The position numbers were made by a program, and so were the translations under genes. This document shows, piece by piece, positions 1 to 8,013 of a stretch of DNA of 64,000 bases. The DNA is from Metabacillus kandeliae. Its GTDB lineage: Bacteria > Bacillota > Bacilli > Bacillales > Bacillaceae. Each line of letters starts with the position of its first letter. The first letter of the stretch is position 1. The stretch is taken from assembly GCF_021166585.1 (NCBI RefSeq), contig NZ_JAJOZE010000002.1, positions 186,001-250,000 on the forward strand, in the 5' to 3' direction. Under the pieces are notes generated by a model. The model did not search any database. It worked only from the letters and a program-made list of their open reading frames with translations, and had not been told where the DNA came from.

Positions 1-372
1 ATTTCACAGGTTATGCTCGGCACGTATATTGGGCTGATGCTGAAGCCTGAAGCACTGGAGCACAAAGTTCGCTTTACGATACTCGCCCTGCTCAGCGGAT
101 TTCTGCTGATTGGAGGCTCGATGGGAATGAGCTATCTGCTCGCAAACATCCATCACGTACCATTTATTACAGCCTTCCTCAGCCTTTCACCAGGGGGCAT
201 GGACCAAATGGCTTTAATTGCGAAGGAAGTGAACGCCGATCTGTCCATTGTCGTCTGCTACCAGCTGTTCCGAATCCTGTTTATTTTTATTGCAGTCCCT
301 CCTCTTATCCGGCTTGCGTTTAAGACGGTGCTGAAAAAGCAGGTAGCAGAGGCTGCTGGGAAAAGGGGTTAA
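1..372 (+). CDS. AbrB-family membrane protein, C-terminal part (partial)
   Basis: The reading frame is open from the first base of the window, so the start lies upstream and about 123 C-terminal codons are seen. The protein is very hydrophobic, with three or four membrane helices. The segment SPGGMDQMALIAKE is the conserved Ser-Pro-Gly-Gly motif of the AbrB/ammonia-monooxygenase-like membrane family (PF05145), which has two such repeats; this would be the second. The family is thought to be transport-related and no substrate can be named. The next gene starts 3 bases after its stop, so the two may be cotranscribed. Confidence 0.75.
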   Translation: MSQVMLGTYIGLMLKPEALEHKVRFTILALLSGFLLIGGSMGMSYLLANIHHVPFITAFLSLSPGGMDQMALIAKEVNADLSIVVCYQLFRILFIFIAVPPLIRLAFKTVLKKQVAEAAGKRG

Positions 373-375
373 GGG

Positions 376-1016
376 ATGAAAGGAAATTGGAATGAGTTTA
401 TGGAGCAGAATTTCCCAGGGCTGCTGCTAAGGCCGCCCCTTTTCTATGAGTGGGATGTTGGGATCCGGTATGAGCTTGGCGTTGAATGGAAAAGAAAATA
501 TGATTACCCGGACAACCCTTATTTGAGGGGCTGCAATAAACGAGCATTTGCCCTATTTGAAGCTCTGCATTCTTCTGGGGATGATCTCATAGTGGTGCTC
601 GATGTAAGTGACTTTGATAAGGGCCGCTCCCTTCAGAGGAAGTTAAAGAACTTTTCACCATATGTTGAAAAGTCATTATTATACAAGATAAAACATCAGA
701 CAATGCCCTATATTGAAGATGATGAAGAGGAATCCTATCAAACGCATCGATTTACGTTGGGATGTAAAGCCAGGGAATTAAAATACAAGCCCTTATTAAA
801 GGCAATTTGCAACAAAGATTTTGCGCTGCACCCCCGAATGGAGCACAGAGTTTATTTCCTAAACCTGAACAAAAAACCATCTTTCACGTTTACGATGACA
901 GAGGCTGTGACGTATTGGCAGATTCTCCTGAAAAAATAAGAGATCTTTATGTAACATTCAATGACTGGATTTTGGATTATGACAGAGCAGAGATTGATCA
1001 GGTCTTTGCTAATTGA
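376..1016 (+). pseudogene. DUF3885 protein, frameshifted in an A-run
   Basis: Frame 1 (376-939) gives a soluble protein whose first ~165 residues look like DUF3885. At bases 871-876 (six A) the DUF3885 reading jumps to the -1 frame, where FHVYDDRGCDVLA and WILDYDRAEIDQVF, the conserved C-terminus of the family, run to a stop at 1016. Adding one A (seven A) would fuse NLNKK to TIFHVYDD in one frame, giving a full-length protein of about 213 residues. As it stands, translation ends with a 21-residue missense tail at 939. It is either a real 1-base deletion or a homopolymer sequencing error. The A-run is out of phase for a classical A_AAA_AAC slip. Function of the family is unknown. Confidence 0.7.
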
Positions 1017-1082
1017 GCAGAGGAATCATTAATTAAGCTCGTTGGTTTTAGGAGAATAGAATGAATTACATCTGATTGCCAG

Positions 1083-1109
1083 ACAGCCTTAATGGGGGCT
1101 GTTTTTTTT
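1083..1109 (+). terminator. Rho-independent terminator
   Basis: A 6-bp stem (ACAGCC/GGCTGT) is followed by eight T. It lies 67 bases after the DUF3885 gene and ends that transcript. Confidence 0.75.
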
Positions 1110-1222
1110 CAGCTTTCCTGCAATTCTTACAAATTCATATATTCTGCAATTGCCTTTTTATTTTAAAAGAAGCTATTATACTTAAACCGCAAAAGCATAA
1201 AATATCTTGAGGGGGGATTGGC

Positions 1223-1645
1223 ATGGAAAATCAAGATTTCAACAACCATACAAGGGTTCATCCGCTTTATCATTATGTATTAACCATTCTCGTTCTGGCC
1301 GTTCTTGTATCAGCGATTGTTTATGCTGTCTTGGGAGGAGATCTTTTCGCCGCATTATTTATGTTTCTGGTTTCAATCAGCCTTATTCTTATTCTTATTT
1401 TAGTGCGGACTTATCCTCTAAAGGCACAGGACCGTGCCATCCGGGCAGAGGAGAACCTGCGGCATTATGTGCTGACTGGAAAGCTTCTCAATCCTGCTCT
1501 ATCAATGAAACAAATTGTCGCTTTAAGATTTGCTTCTGATGAGGAACTTCAAGCGATCGCAGAAAAAGCAGCTGCTGAGAACCTGTCGGCTAAGGATATT
1601 AAACAAAATATACAGTCATGGAAGGCAGATCTGGATAGGATTTAA
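1223..1645 (+). CDS. DUF6526 family membrane protein
   Basis: The 140-aa protein has a short polar N-terminus (NHTRVHPLYHY), two membrane helices (about residues 18-38 and 42-62), then a soluble helical C-terminus. RTYPLKAQDRAIRAEENLRHY, followed by ALRFASDEEL and the closing Lys-Asp-Ile-Lys region, matches my memory of DUF6526, a family of small membrane proteins of unknown role. A GAGGGGGGATTGGC Shine-Dalgarno region precedes the ATG. It is a single-gene unit with terminators on both sides. Confidence 0.75.
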   Translation: MENQDFNNHTRVHPLYHYVLTILVLAVLVSAIVYAVLGGDLFAALFMFLVSISLILILILVRTYPLKAQDRAIRAEENLRHYVLTGKLLNPALSMKQIVALRFASDEELQAIAEKAAAENLSAKDIKQNIQSWKADLDRI

Positions 1646-1669
1646 TCTTATTATCTTAATAAACCCTGC

Positions 1670-1712
1670 TTTAAAAAAGCGAAGAGCATCCATATACGGG
1701 ATGCTCTTCTTG
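1670..1712. terminator. Bidirectional terminator
   Basis: An 11-bp perfect stem (GAAGAGCATCC at 1681-1691 with 1699-1709) is flanked by an A-run on the left. It serves the convergent genes on both sides. Confidence 0.8.
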
Positions 1713-1714
1713 TG

Positions 1715-1930
1715 TTATCTCCTGTTATACCGCTTCATAAATGCCTTCCTGCTCAGCGTCTTCCAGTCGTTTTCATTTTTCAGGTCGGAAATTTTATCCT
1801 CCATAATGACTCGCATCTCATCCACTTTCTCATTCAAGAGCGCCATATGCTCCAATACTTCATTCATTTTTTCAGGCGGCACGATGTAATTTCCGTTCTC
1901 ATCCATTTGGACTTCGTCGTAAAAATCCAT
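1715..1930 (-). CDS. Small hypothetical protein, coiled-coil
   Basis: This is a 71-aa soluble, charged protein. The N-terminus (DFYDEVQMDENGNYIVPPEKM) is followed by a heptad-like amphipathic helix from about residue 22 to 55 and a basic tail. An AAAGGAGAG site lies 8 bases before the ATG and a strong terminator follows. I do not recognise a family. Plausible roles include a small regulator or partner protein, but nothing in the sequence decides this. Confidence 0.6.
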   Translation of the reverse strand: MDFYDEVQMDENGNYIVPPEKMNEVLEHMALLNEKVDEMRVIMEDKISDLKNENDWKTLSRKAFMKRYNRR

Positions 1931-2037
1931 AGTATGATCTCTCCTTTACTGCTTCTTAGTATGAAGCATTGGGGGAAAGATATACGAAACGGGCTGTCTC
2001 CCTATAGGAAGAGTGTGCCTGTACAACTTTAATTGCG

Positions 2038-2556
2038 CTATTTCTCCTTGCTTTGATTAGGACCAAAAGTTACGCAATAATATAAACCAGAAGCCTGATC
2101 AATATGAGGCTTCACCCCATCTTCCAATGACGTCTCAATACGTGTTTTTTCTCCTTGCTCTGCAACACCCTCATAAAATTCAAACTGTATCCCTTCAGCA
2201 GAAGTAAAGCCGCCTTTCACAGATGTGCAGTGATGGTCGGCAGTTCTCGTCACTGTTTCTGGTGCCACACTGTTCCAGTTCACTTTGTTATTCTTATCAT
2301 TAAACAGAAACGAAGCAAATCCAAAGCCTTCGTCTCCTTTTGCCGTTTTAAAATAATATAAGGCAATTTTTTCGCTTCCGACTATCTTTGATTCCCATAC
2401 GATCCGTTTCATATCTGGTCTTTCCTTTTGTGCCGCTTCAAAAGCCTGCTGTTCGGAATTGTATTCCTTTCCTTGCCTTTTTGACGCCTCCGTATTTGCA
2501 CAGGCTGTTCCCATTAAAAGGCTGATTACGATGAGTGCGATTTTAAATATCCTCAA
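2038..2556 (-). CDS. Hypothetical lipoprotein
   Basis: The 172-aa protein starts at TTG with a GGGGGATT site. A hydrophobic signal peptide ends in a lipobox-like Gly-Thr-Ala-Cys at about residues 16-19, so it is predicted to be anchored outside the membrane. The mature part has a Ser/Lys/Gln-rich linker, then a compact domain with two Cys (one in DHHCTSV, one in YYCVTFG) that could pair. I do not recognise the family. It stands alone, convergent with nothing close. Confidence 0.55.
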   Translation of the reverse strand: MRIFKIALIVISLLMGTACANTEASKRQGKEYNSEQQAFEAAQKERPDMKRIVWESKIVGSEKIALYYFKTAKGDEGFGFASFLFNDKNNKVNWNSVAPETVTRTADHHCTSVKGGFTSAEGIQFEFYEGVAEQGEKTRIETSLEDGVKPHIDQASGLYYCVTFGPNQSKEK

Positions 2557-2635
2557 ACCAATCCCCCATTTGCCGAATGGTCATTATTAATACAAGCATA
2601 CCTTACAGGTGCACAAAAAGGAATATATTGGAATA

Positions 2636-2680
2636 CAAATAACGGCCTGTTCACCTTTGAACGAGCCATTTTATTTTATT
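2636..2680 (-). terminator. Possible terminator
   Basis: An imperfect hairpin on the minus strand (GGCTCGTTCAAAGGTGAACAGGCC region) is followed by GTTATTTGTATT. It could end the 3250-to-2718 transcript. The T-tract is weak. Confidence 0.4.
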
Positions 2681-2717
2681 AACTTGCGGGAAATAATCAT
2701 TTGAGCATCATTTTCAT

Positions 2718-2966
2718 TCATCTTTTTCTTCCAATCGCAATTACAGTAGCAGCGAGCGTCACAAGAAACATCCCAATCAGCCCAAGGCTGTAGCCTGATC
2801 TGAAATTCCCGTTTAACATCACCAGGATGAAAATCAGGCACAGCACTTCCATGCCAAGCACAATGTAAAAGGCATATTTCGGGTAGCCTTTAAATACACG
2901 GAGGAGACCCATAACGAGGATAAATAGCATAACAAACGTCATCAGCTGCAGAAAGAGAAATATCAT
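2718..2966 (-). CDS. Small membrane protein
   Basis: The 82-aa protein has three predicted membrane helices (about residues 3-25, 30-52 and 58-78) and a basic end (GRKR). No family is recognised. It begins 8 bases after the SunI/YnzG-like gene stops and has no clear ribosome site of its own, which suggests translational coupling. The pairing raises the possibility of a bacteriocin-immunity or envelope role, but that is inference only. Confidence 0.6.
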   Translation of the reverse strand: MIFLFLQLMTFVMLFILVMGLLRVFKGYPKYAFYIVLGMEVLCLIFILVMLNGNFRSGYSLGLIGMFLVTLAATVIAIGRKR

Positions 2967-2974
2967 ATAGTGAG

Positions 2975-3250
2975 TCAGCTCTGCGCTTCTTGCACATAGG
3001 ATAGGATTTTCTCTTTCAGTCCGCCCGCGCTTGTGAACAATAAATAAGTCTCATTGGCAGTTTTCACAGAAACCCGGTCCGTATTGCCATATGGATACCC
3101 GATTCTCCGTGCCTGGGCATCCTCTCCTCCATACGAATCATCGTTTTTGACTTCTTTGATTTCAGTCAGAGGAATTTTAACTTTGCTCAATTGCCACTGA
3201 ATCAGCAGGTTTTCACCTTCCTTTGAAACGTGCAGATCATATATTTGCAT
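2975..3250 (-). CDS. SunI/YnzG-like PH-fold protein
   Basis: The 91-aa protein contains IQWQLSKVKIPLTEIKEV and RRIGYPYGNTDRVSVKT, the pattern I associate with the SunI/YnzG family. SunI gives B. subtilis immunity to the glycopeptide sublancin. Bacterial PH-like domains of this sort are beta-rich. Unlike SunI it has no obvious N-terminal membrane helix, but the small membrane protein encoded next could supply the anchor. CAGGAGGACGGCC precedes the ATG. No sublancin-like precursor is visible nearby, so immunity function is unproven. Confidence 0.65.
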   Translation of the reverse strand: MQIYDLHVSKEGENLLIQWQLSKVKIPLTEIKEVKNDDSYGGEDAQARRIGYPYGNTDRVSVKTANETYLLFTSAGGLKEKILSYVQEAQS

Positions 3251-3420
3251 GGCCGTCCTCCTGTTGTCAATATTTACCTAGAAGTATACTATTAATCTAT
3301 CAAAAGGAAAACAGTGCGAAATTGGACGATTTTTTGTGCTTTTTGAAGATTTTGAAGCAAATTTGGCCTGTTTTGCAAAGATTTCTCCATTTTCGCTTTA
3401 TTAAGGTAAAGGATTCCGTC

Positions 3421-3612
3421 AAATACATGCGGGTTTTCGAAGTTTATATGCGGGTTAGAAGATTTTATTTGCAGGTTTTGGGATTTTAATTGCTACTTTT
3501 AAGATTTTATTTGCAGGTTGTTTCATTAAGTTGCAGGCTCGATCCGTTATATGCAAGTTCAGTTTTTTATTTGCGGGTTCATGCTTTTAAATGCAGGTTC
3601 TGCTTTTTACTA
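3421..3612. repeat. 20/21-bp periodic array, TGCRGGTT family, copy 1
   Basis: Degenerate units of the form TTTATNTGCRGGTTNTNNNAT. The central TGC occurs at 3428, 3449, 3470, 3491 and 3512 (spacing 21), then 3532, 3552, 3572 and 3592 (spacing 20). About nine units are readable. The intergenic stretch 3251-3777 holds this array and little else. A related array with the same 21-then-20 change lies at 39843-40075. Function unknown. Confidence 0.85.
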
Positions 3613-3758
3613 GCCAAGCCATCTAGAAAAAGTTTCTAAACATGATGTGAAGAATTGACCCCCGCACAAGGATTGGGAATAACTGCAAAAATGATTTGAG
3701 ATAAAATATATTCTCTACCTTCAATAAAATAGTTTAAGCAGCTGATAAATAAATTTGT

Positions 3759-3771
3759 AAAAGGCAGCTGA
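3759..3771. repeat. Direct repeat flanking a gene, left copy
   Basis: AAAAGGCAGCTGA occurs here, just before the start of the next gene, and again at 4488-4500 at its stop. The right copy is half of a terminator stem. A shorter relative (AGCAGCTGATAAAT) lies at 3738-3751. Confidence 0.6.
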
Positions 3772-3783
3772 TATAAGTTGGAT

Positions 3784-4488
3784 ATGGAACAAGATATTTT
3801 ATGCACGAAAAAGCGAGTTATTTGGGGATGCTTAATAGGGGCAGTTGTTCTAATTTTTGTACCCATTCTTTTATTTGCCGGTTATTTTTATTACCAGACA
3901 GAGATTAAGGAACGCACACTTATAGTTAGTCATTCCCCTAACGGTGCCAACACTATTGAAATTGCAGAAAAGGGTGAACCAGCCTTTTTCGGCCCCTCCT
4001 CTGTCAGAATTAAATATCAAAATGATCATATAGACCAAAGTATTAGTAACGATGGGAAAACACTCGATGATTCCAATACCTCTATAAAATGGGAAAGTAA
4101 TGATACTGCCCTTATTACTTTAGAAGGGGAAGAACAATTTCCAGAAACCTTCGTATTTAATAAAAAAAATCGTAAATTTTTCAAGAATGTACAAATTCAA
4201 GTCGATTCTAATACTTTATTGACAAGTGAATCGCCCGACCATAAAAAAATAATTGAATTAAGAGAAATAACCAGGTCTCAAGGACAAAAACCTAACAGGC
4301 TTTTAAGGATTTATTATGGAGAAAAAGGAAGTAAATTAACTAAATATAAAGAATATAACCAGCTTGATAGAAGCTACGAGGCAGACCAGCTTCGAGTTGA
4401 ATGGACGAACAACACCCAAGCATCTATCCGAATATTTACAGATAGTGATGTAGATTCTGTTCAAATTGCCTTTAATAAGCAACTTTAA
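3784..4488 (+). CDS. Membrane-anchored protein with two related domains
   Basis: The protein has about 234 aa from ATG 3784; a TTG at 3778 is an in-frame alternative, and neither has a strong ribosome site. One membrane helix (about residues 13-36) is followed by an extracytoplasmic region. Two segments begin alike (SHSPNGANTIEI and SESPDHKKIIEL) and end alike (IKWESNDTALITLEG and VEWTNNTQASIRIF), which points to an internal duplication of a beta-rich domain like DUF5412. The gene is AT-rich compared with its neighbours and flanked by a 13-bp direct repeat. Confidence 0.6.
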   Translation: MEQDILCTKKRVIWGCLIGAVVLIFVPILLFAGYFYYQTEIKERTLIVSHSPNGANTIEIAEKGEPAFFGPSSVRIKYQNDHIDQSISNDGKTLDDSNTSIKWESNDTALITLEGEEQFPETFVFNKKNRKFFKNVQIQVDSNTLLTSESPDHKKIIELREITRSQGQKPNRLLRIYYGEKGSKLTKYKEYNQLDRSYEADQLRVEWTNNTQASIRIFTDSDVDSVQIAFNKQL

Positions 4489-4516
4489 AAAGGCAGCTGA
4501 ATCGCTGCCTTTTTTG
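4487..4516 (+). terminator. Rho-independent terminator
   Basis: The stem AAAAGGCAGC/GCTGCCTTTT starts at the stop codon and is followed by a T-run. It contains the right copy of the 13-bp flanking repeat (4488-4500). Confidence 0.8.
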
Positions 4517-4595
4517 TTGTCCAATTTACTCTTATTTCAATTATTTAAATACATTTTCCTGCTTTTGACGGAACCCTTTAAAAATAGGGGCCCTT

Positions 4596-4895
4596 TTATC
4601 GGTGCTGCTCTTCTTTCTCTTCCTCTTCCAGCTCTTTCATCTCCTGATGGGTCTGCGGGATGCCGTTTGCCACCCACTCAGCACGCTGTGCGGAATCTAG
4701 CTTTGACAACCCTTGCTCTTCCGGGTCAACAGTGGCATCCTGGCTTTCTTCTTGATCAAGTTTCACACTGTTGCGCATGTCTGTATCTTCAAGAAATTGC
4801 GGCTGCTGTTTTTTCTTCGTTGCCATAACAGCCCAAGCCGTCCCTGCGGCTGCTGCTGCAGATCCTAGAATTGTAAACAAAAGTGATTTTTTCAT
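4596..4895 (-). CDS. Hypothetical membrane-anchored acidic protein
   Basis: In this 99-aa protein an Ala/Gly-rich hydrophobic segment (about residues 4-24) is followed by KKKQQ and then a highly acidic tail ending in a Glu/Lys run. That gives a membrane anchor with a soluble acidic domain, in the style of YtxH-like small proteins, but I do not assign a family. GGGGAGGAATCGGCTTT precedes the ATG. Confidence 0.6.
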   Translation of the reverse strand: MKKSLLFTILGSAAAAAGTAWAVMATKKKQQPQFLEDTDMRNSVKLDQEESQDATVDPEEQGLSKLDSAQRAEWVANGIPQTHQEMKELEEEEKEEQHR

Positions 4896-4989
4896 AAAGC
4901 CGATTCCTCCCCATATAAAAAATTTCCTCTTATATGGTTTACCCCATTTTTGTATTTTTAAAAAATGCGTTTTGTTCAGCAGTTATTTT

Positions 4990-5880
4990 TCAACTGAATT
5001 TCGCCTGCATTTCTTTTAAAAATACTTCAGCTGCAGCGGAAAAGATCTGGTGCTTTTTCCAGACAATATTAAGGCCAGACTCAAGTTTAGGCTCCATAGG
5101 CCTGAAGCATAGGCTGCTGTCTTCAGAGGTGTTCACCAGCTTATCAAGGGTAACCGCATAGCCGATTCCTTCATCCACCATAATCGCGGCATTGTAGACA
5201 AGGTTATATGTTGTCACTACGTTTAATTTTTCAAAGTCATCCCCAAACCATTCTACAAATTCGTTTTTGGACAATGTCTGCTGCATCGCCTGCCGGGAAA
5301 AGATGAGCGGTAGATTGATTAAATCAGCAGCTGCAATGGTTTCTTTAGAAGCAAGGGGGCTGTCTTTTCTCATCACAACGCCCCATACATCTGTGTCCGG
5401 GATCTCTATAGAATGGTATTTTGATAAATTGGCCGGCTGGATTAACAGGCAAAAATCAAGCAGTCCTTTATCCAGCCGTTCTGTTACATCATCCTCGTTG
5501 CCGCTGTAGAGATGGTACCGGATGTTCGGATAGCTTGCCTGCACTTCTTTTGCCGCGCGAGCAAGCTGCCTCATCGCTTCTGTTTCCCCGCTGCCTATGT
5601 AAACATCACCGCTTATCGTGTCTTCCATGTCTCTGAATTCCGCCTCCAGCTTGTCAGCCATCTCGAGGATTTCCTCTGCTCTCTTTCGCAGAAGAATGCC
5701 TTCTTCTGTGAGGAAGATGCTGTGGCTGCCGCGGGTGAACAGCTTTTTCCCCAGCTCCTGTTCAAGATCCTTCAGCTGTCTCGACAGCGTGGGCTGAGTC
5801 ACATGCAAAAAATCAGCTGCCTTCGTTATGCTTCCTTCTCTTGCAGCTGTTAGAAAATACCGCAGAACTCTCAATTCCAT
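4990..5880 (-). CDS. LysR-family transcriptional regulator
   Basis: Starting at ATG 5880 (AAGGAGG 7 bases upstream) gives 296 aa; an upstream start at 5898 would sit over the ribosome site. An N-terminal winged helix-turn-helix (residues ~1-60: ELRVLRYF, SITKAADFLHVTQPTLSRQL, FTR) is followed by a LysR substrate-binding domain (about 90-290). It is divergent from an MFS transporter across 118 bases containing a perfect 9-bp inverted repeat, so it most likely senses a small molecule and controls that transporter and itself. Confidence 0.9.
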   Translation of the reverse strand: MELRVLRYFLTAAREGSITKAADFLHVTQPTLSRQLKDLEQELGKKLFTRGSHSIFLTEEGILLRKRAEEILEMADKLEAEFRDMEDTISGDVYIGSGETEAMRQLARAAKEVQASYPNIRYHLYSGNEDDVTERLDKGLLDFCLLIQPANLSKYHSIEIPDTDVWGVVMRKDSPLASKETIAAADLINLPLIFSRQAMQQTLSKNEFVEWFGDDFEKLNVVTTYNLVYNAAIMVDEGIGYAVTLDKLVNTSEDSSLCFRPMEPKLESGLNIVWKKHQIFSAAAEVFLKEMQAKFS

Positions 5881-5915
5881 CAAAAGAACCTCCTTCATTC
5901 ATAAATGCCTTTATT

Positions 5916-5938
5916 CTATATCATGACATATGATATAG
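5916..5938. promoter_or_regulatory. Palindromic operator between lysR and MFS genes
   Basis: CTATATCAT and ATGATATAG form a perfect 9-bp inverted repeat around five bases. It fits the T-N11-A class of LysR sites and sits between the two divergent starts (5880 and 5999). Confidence 0.6.
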
Positions 5939-5998
5939 GTATTTGCTATACCTGAAGAGCAGAGCTAAACTAACAACTAGAAGGAGCTGATCTTCATT

Positions 5999-7213
5999 AT
6001 GGCAAAAAAGAATAAATTAATGATTTTCATCTTAACTGTCGGCGTTTTCGGCATTTTAAATACAGAGATGGGGGTTATTGGGCTATTGCCCGCCATCGCT
6101 GAACATTTCCATGTGAGCATATCAGCAGCAGGCTGGACGGTGAGTCTTTTCGCGCTCGCCATTGCTGTCTCTGGGCCAACGATGCCATTATTGTTATCCG
6201 GATTGAACCGAAAAAAGGTGATGATTCTCGTATTAAGTGTATTTGTTGCAGGAAACATTGCTTCCGTCTTTGCAGCTAACTTTACTTTCCTGTTAATCAT
6301 TCGCATCGTGCTGGCTCTTTTTCATCCGGTATACTGTTCCATCGCATTTACAGCAGCTGCTTCCTCAGTCAGGCCGGAAGAAGCTCCGAAGGCTGTTTCG
6401 AAAGTTTTCATCGGAATATCCGCCGGGATGGTAGCCGGAGTTCCTATTGCAAGTTTTATCAACAATGCAGTTTCGTATGAAATGGCGATGGCCTTCTTTG
6501 CTTTTGTCAATATCATTGTGCTGGCTGCTACATTGATTTTTCTGCCATCGATGCCTGTGAAAGAAAAACAATCGTACGGTGAGCAGCTGGCTGTCTTAAA
6601 AAAGCCGGTGCTGTGGATTTCGATCACGGCTGTTATTTTACTGAACGCTTCTGTATTCGGGGTGTACAGCTATATTGCCGAGTATCTCGAATCTGTTACA
6701 AACATGTCTTCAAACATTATCAGTGTCACGTTATTTGTTTTCGGCGGAGCCAACATGCTTGGAAACATCGCTGCAGGAAGGATGCTCACGAAAAATCCAA
6801 TGAGGTCTGTTACACTGTTTCCTTTGTTACTGGGTGCCGTTTATATCCTTGTTTTCTTTGCAGGGGCATCTCTCATTCCTATGCTGTTGCTCACATTTCT
6901 ATGGGGGCTTTTGGCTGGAGGAATCATGGCAAATATTAATCAATATTTAATCTCATCTTCAGCTCCGGAAGCACCGGATTTCGCCAATGGCTTATTTATA
7001 TCAGCCTGTAACGTGGGAACGACGGCGGGGTCAGCGGCAGGAGGATTCTTTATCGCTCAGATGGGAATTTCTTCGGTCATACTCGCAGGATTAGTGTCTG
7101 TCATCCTAAGCCTTGCTGTTCTCTTATTAAGGAATAAAAAATATTTTCCCGCAGAGCAAGGGAAAAAGCAGCTGGAAGCAGTTACAAATTCAAACTCTCA
7201 CATGTTAAAATAA
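5999..7213 (+). CDS. MFS efflux transporter (DHA1/AraJ-like)
   Basis: The 404-aa protein has about twelve membrane helices. The N-terminus (NTEMGVIGLLPAIAEHF) and GWTVSLFALAIAVSGP are typical of the AraJ/NepI-type sugar and drug exporters of the DHA1 group. The loop after helix 2 (SGLNRKKVMI) corresponds to the MFS motif A. GAAGGAGCTGATC precedes the ATG. It is likely regulated by the divergent LysR protein. The natural substrate cannot be read from the sequence; drugs, sugars or purine nucleosides are the usual choices. Confidence 0.85.
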   Translation: MAKKNKLMIFILTVGVFGILNTEMGVIGLLPAIAEHFHVSISAAGWTVSLFALAIAVSGPTMPLLLSGLNRKKVMILVLSVFVAGNIASVFAANFTFLLIIRIVLALFHPVYCSIAFTAAASSVRPEEAPKAVSKVFIGISAGMVAGVPIASFINNAVSYEMAMAFFAFVNIIVLAATLIFLPSMPVKEKQSYGEQLAVLKKPVLWISITAVILLNASVFGVYSYIAEYLESVTNMSSNIISVTLFVFGGANMLGNIAAGRMLTKNPMRSVTLFPLLLGAVYILVFFAGASLIPMLLLTFLWGLLAGGIMANINQYLISSSAPEAPDFANGLFISACNVGTTAGSAAGGFFIAQMGISSVILAGLVSVILSLAVLLLRNKKYFPAEQGKKQLEAVTNSNSHMLK

Positions 7214-7237
7214 GGAAAAAAATTCCGGGGGTACTGT

Positions 7238-7603
7238 ATGGCTGAAGACTGGTTTTTCAACTTTATGGAAGGGGCGTTTCCGTTCTTTTTTTTCGGGATT
7301 TTTGCTCTTATTGTGATCGTGATTTTAAGCGCCGTCATTGGAGGAATTGTCCTTTGGAATAAAAACAACAAATCGCCGAAATTGGTTGTTCCGGCTAGAG
7401 TGGTATCCAAACGGACAAAGATGACCGGCGGGAGCGGGGATTCAAGCAGCTCCACCTGGTACTATGTCACCTTTCAAGTGGAAAGCGGCGACCGGATGGA
7501 GCTTCCTGTAAATGGCAATGATTATGGCCTTATGGCAGAAGGTGATCAGGGAAAACTGGCGTTTCAGGGAACAAGGTTTCAGGGCTTTGACCGAAGTGCC
7601 TGA
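7238..7603 (+). CDS. DUF2500 domain protein
   Basis: In this 121-aa protein an N-terminal membrane helix (about residues 15-40) is followed by a beta-rich domain. VVPARVVSKRT, STWYYVTFQVESGDRMELPV and GDQGKLAFQGTRFQGF are the DUF2500 pattern. Role unknown. CCGGGGGTACTGT precedes the ATG. It is convergent with the next gene, whose stop lies only 3 bases away. Confidence 0.85.
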   Translation: MAEDWFFNFMEGAFPFFFFGIFALIVIVILSAVIGGIVLWNKNNKSPKLVVPARVVSKRTKMTGGSGDSSSSTWYYVTFQVESGDRMELPVNGNDYGLMAEGDQGKLAFQGTRFQGFDRSA

Positions 7604-7606
7604 GCC

Positions 7607-7792
7607 TTATTTTTTCATCAAATCCTTAAACGGGCTGTTCTTCATTTTATTCAGAATCATCAGCACTAAAGCAATCGCAGCCCCGAAACCAATCACCACA
7701 AAACCTTGCGTGCTTTTCATGGAAAGACCGTAAAAGAAAACGGCAAAAAAGGCCGCAATGATTAAAATATGATAAATGAAAAATTTCTTCAT
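7607..7792 (-). CDS. Small two-helix membrane protein
   Basis: This 61-aa protein has two membrane helices (about residues 4-22 and 29-48) with a Lys-rich C-terminus (KNSPFKDLMKK). GAGAGGCGGAATTT precedes the ATG. No family is recognised. Its stop is 3 bases from that of the DUF2500 gene on the other strand, with no terminator between them. Confidence 0.6.
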   Translation of the reverse strand: MKKFFIYHILIIAAFFAVFFYGLSMKSTQGFVVIGFGAAIALVLMILNKMKNSPFKDLMKK

Positions 7793-7848
7793 ATAAATTC
7801 CGCCTCTCTAACTAGCTCCTATCAGTATATCAATAATATGAACTCTTC

Positions 7849-7879
7849 AAAAGACCGTTCCAAGCGGTCTTTTCTTTTT
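7849..7879 (+). terminator. Terminator-like hairpin
   Basis: AAAAGACCG/CGGTCTTTT stem of 9 bp followed by CTTTTTG. No plus-strand gene ends near it. It may stop the DUF2500 transcript after it has run antisense through the small membrane protein gene. Confidence 0.6.
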
Positions 7880-8013
7880 GTCTAAAATTCAATTTTCTTA
7901 GCCAAAAAATAAGAAATATGGCGCAAAAAACCAATTTTGTATTGCTATTAGAAATCGATTGTCCTAATATAAGATTGCCAGAAAATAGAAACTGAGGAAG
8001 GAGGTATCAGATC

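Noticed and set aside
871..877. Programmed -1 frameshift at AAAAAAC in DUF3885
   Set aside because: The heptamer is out of phase with the zero frame and no downstream stem is evident; a one-base deletion is simpler.
3421..3612. CRISPR array
   Set aside because: Period is only 20-21 bp with no constant repeat of 24 bp or more and no spacers; no cas genes in the window.
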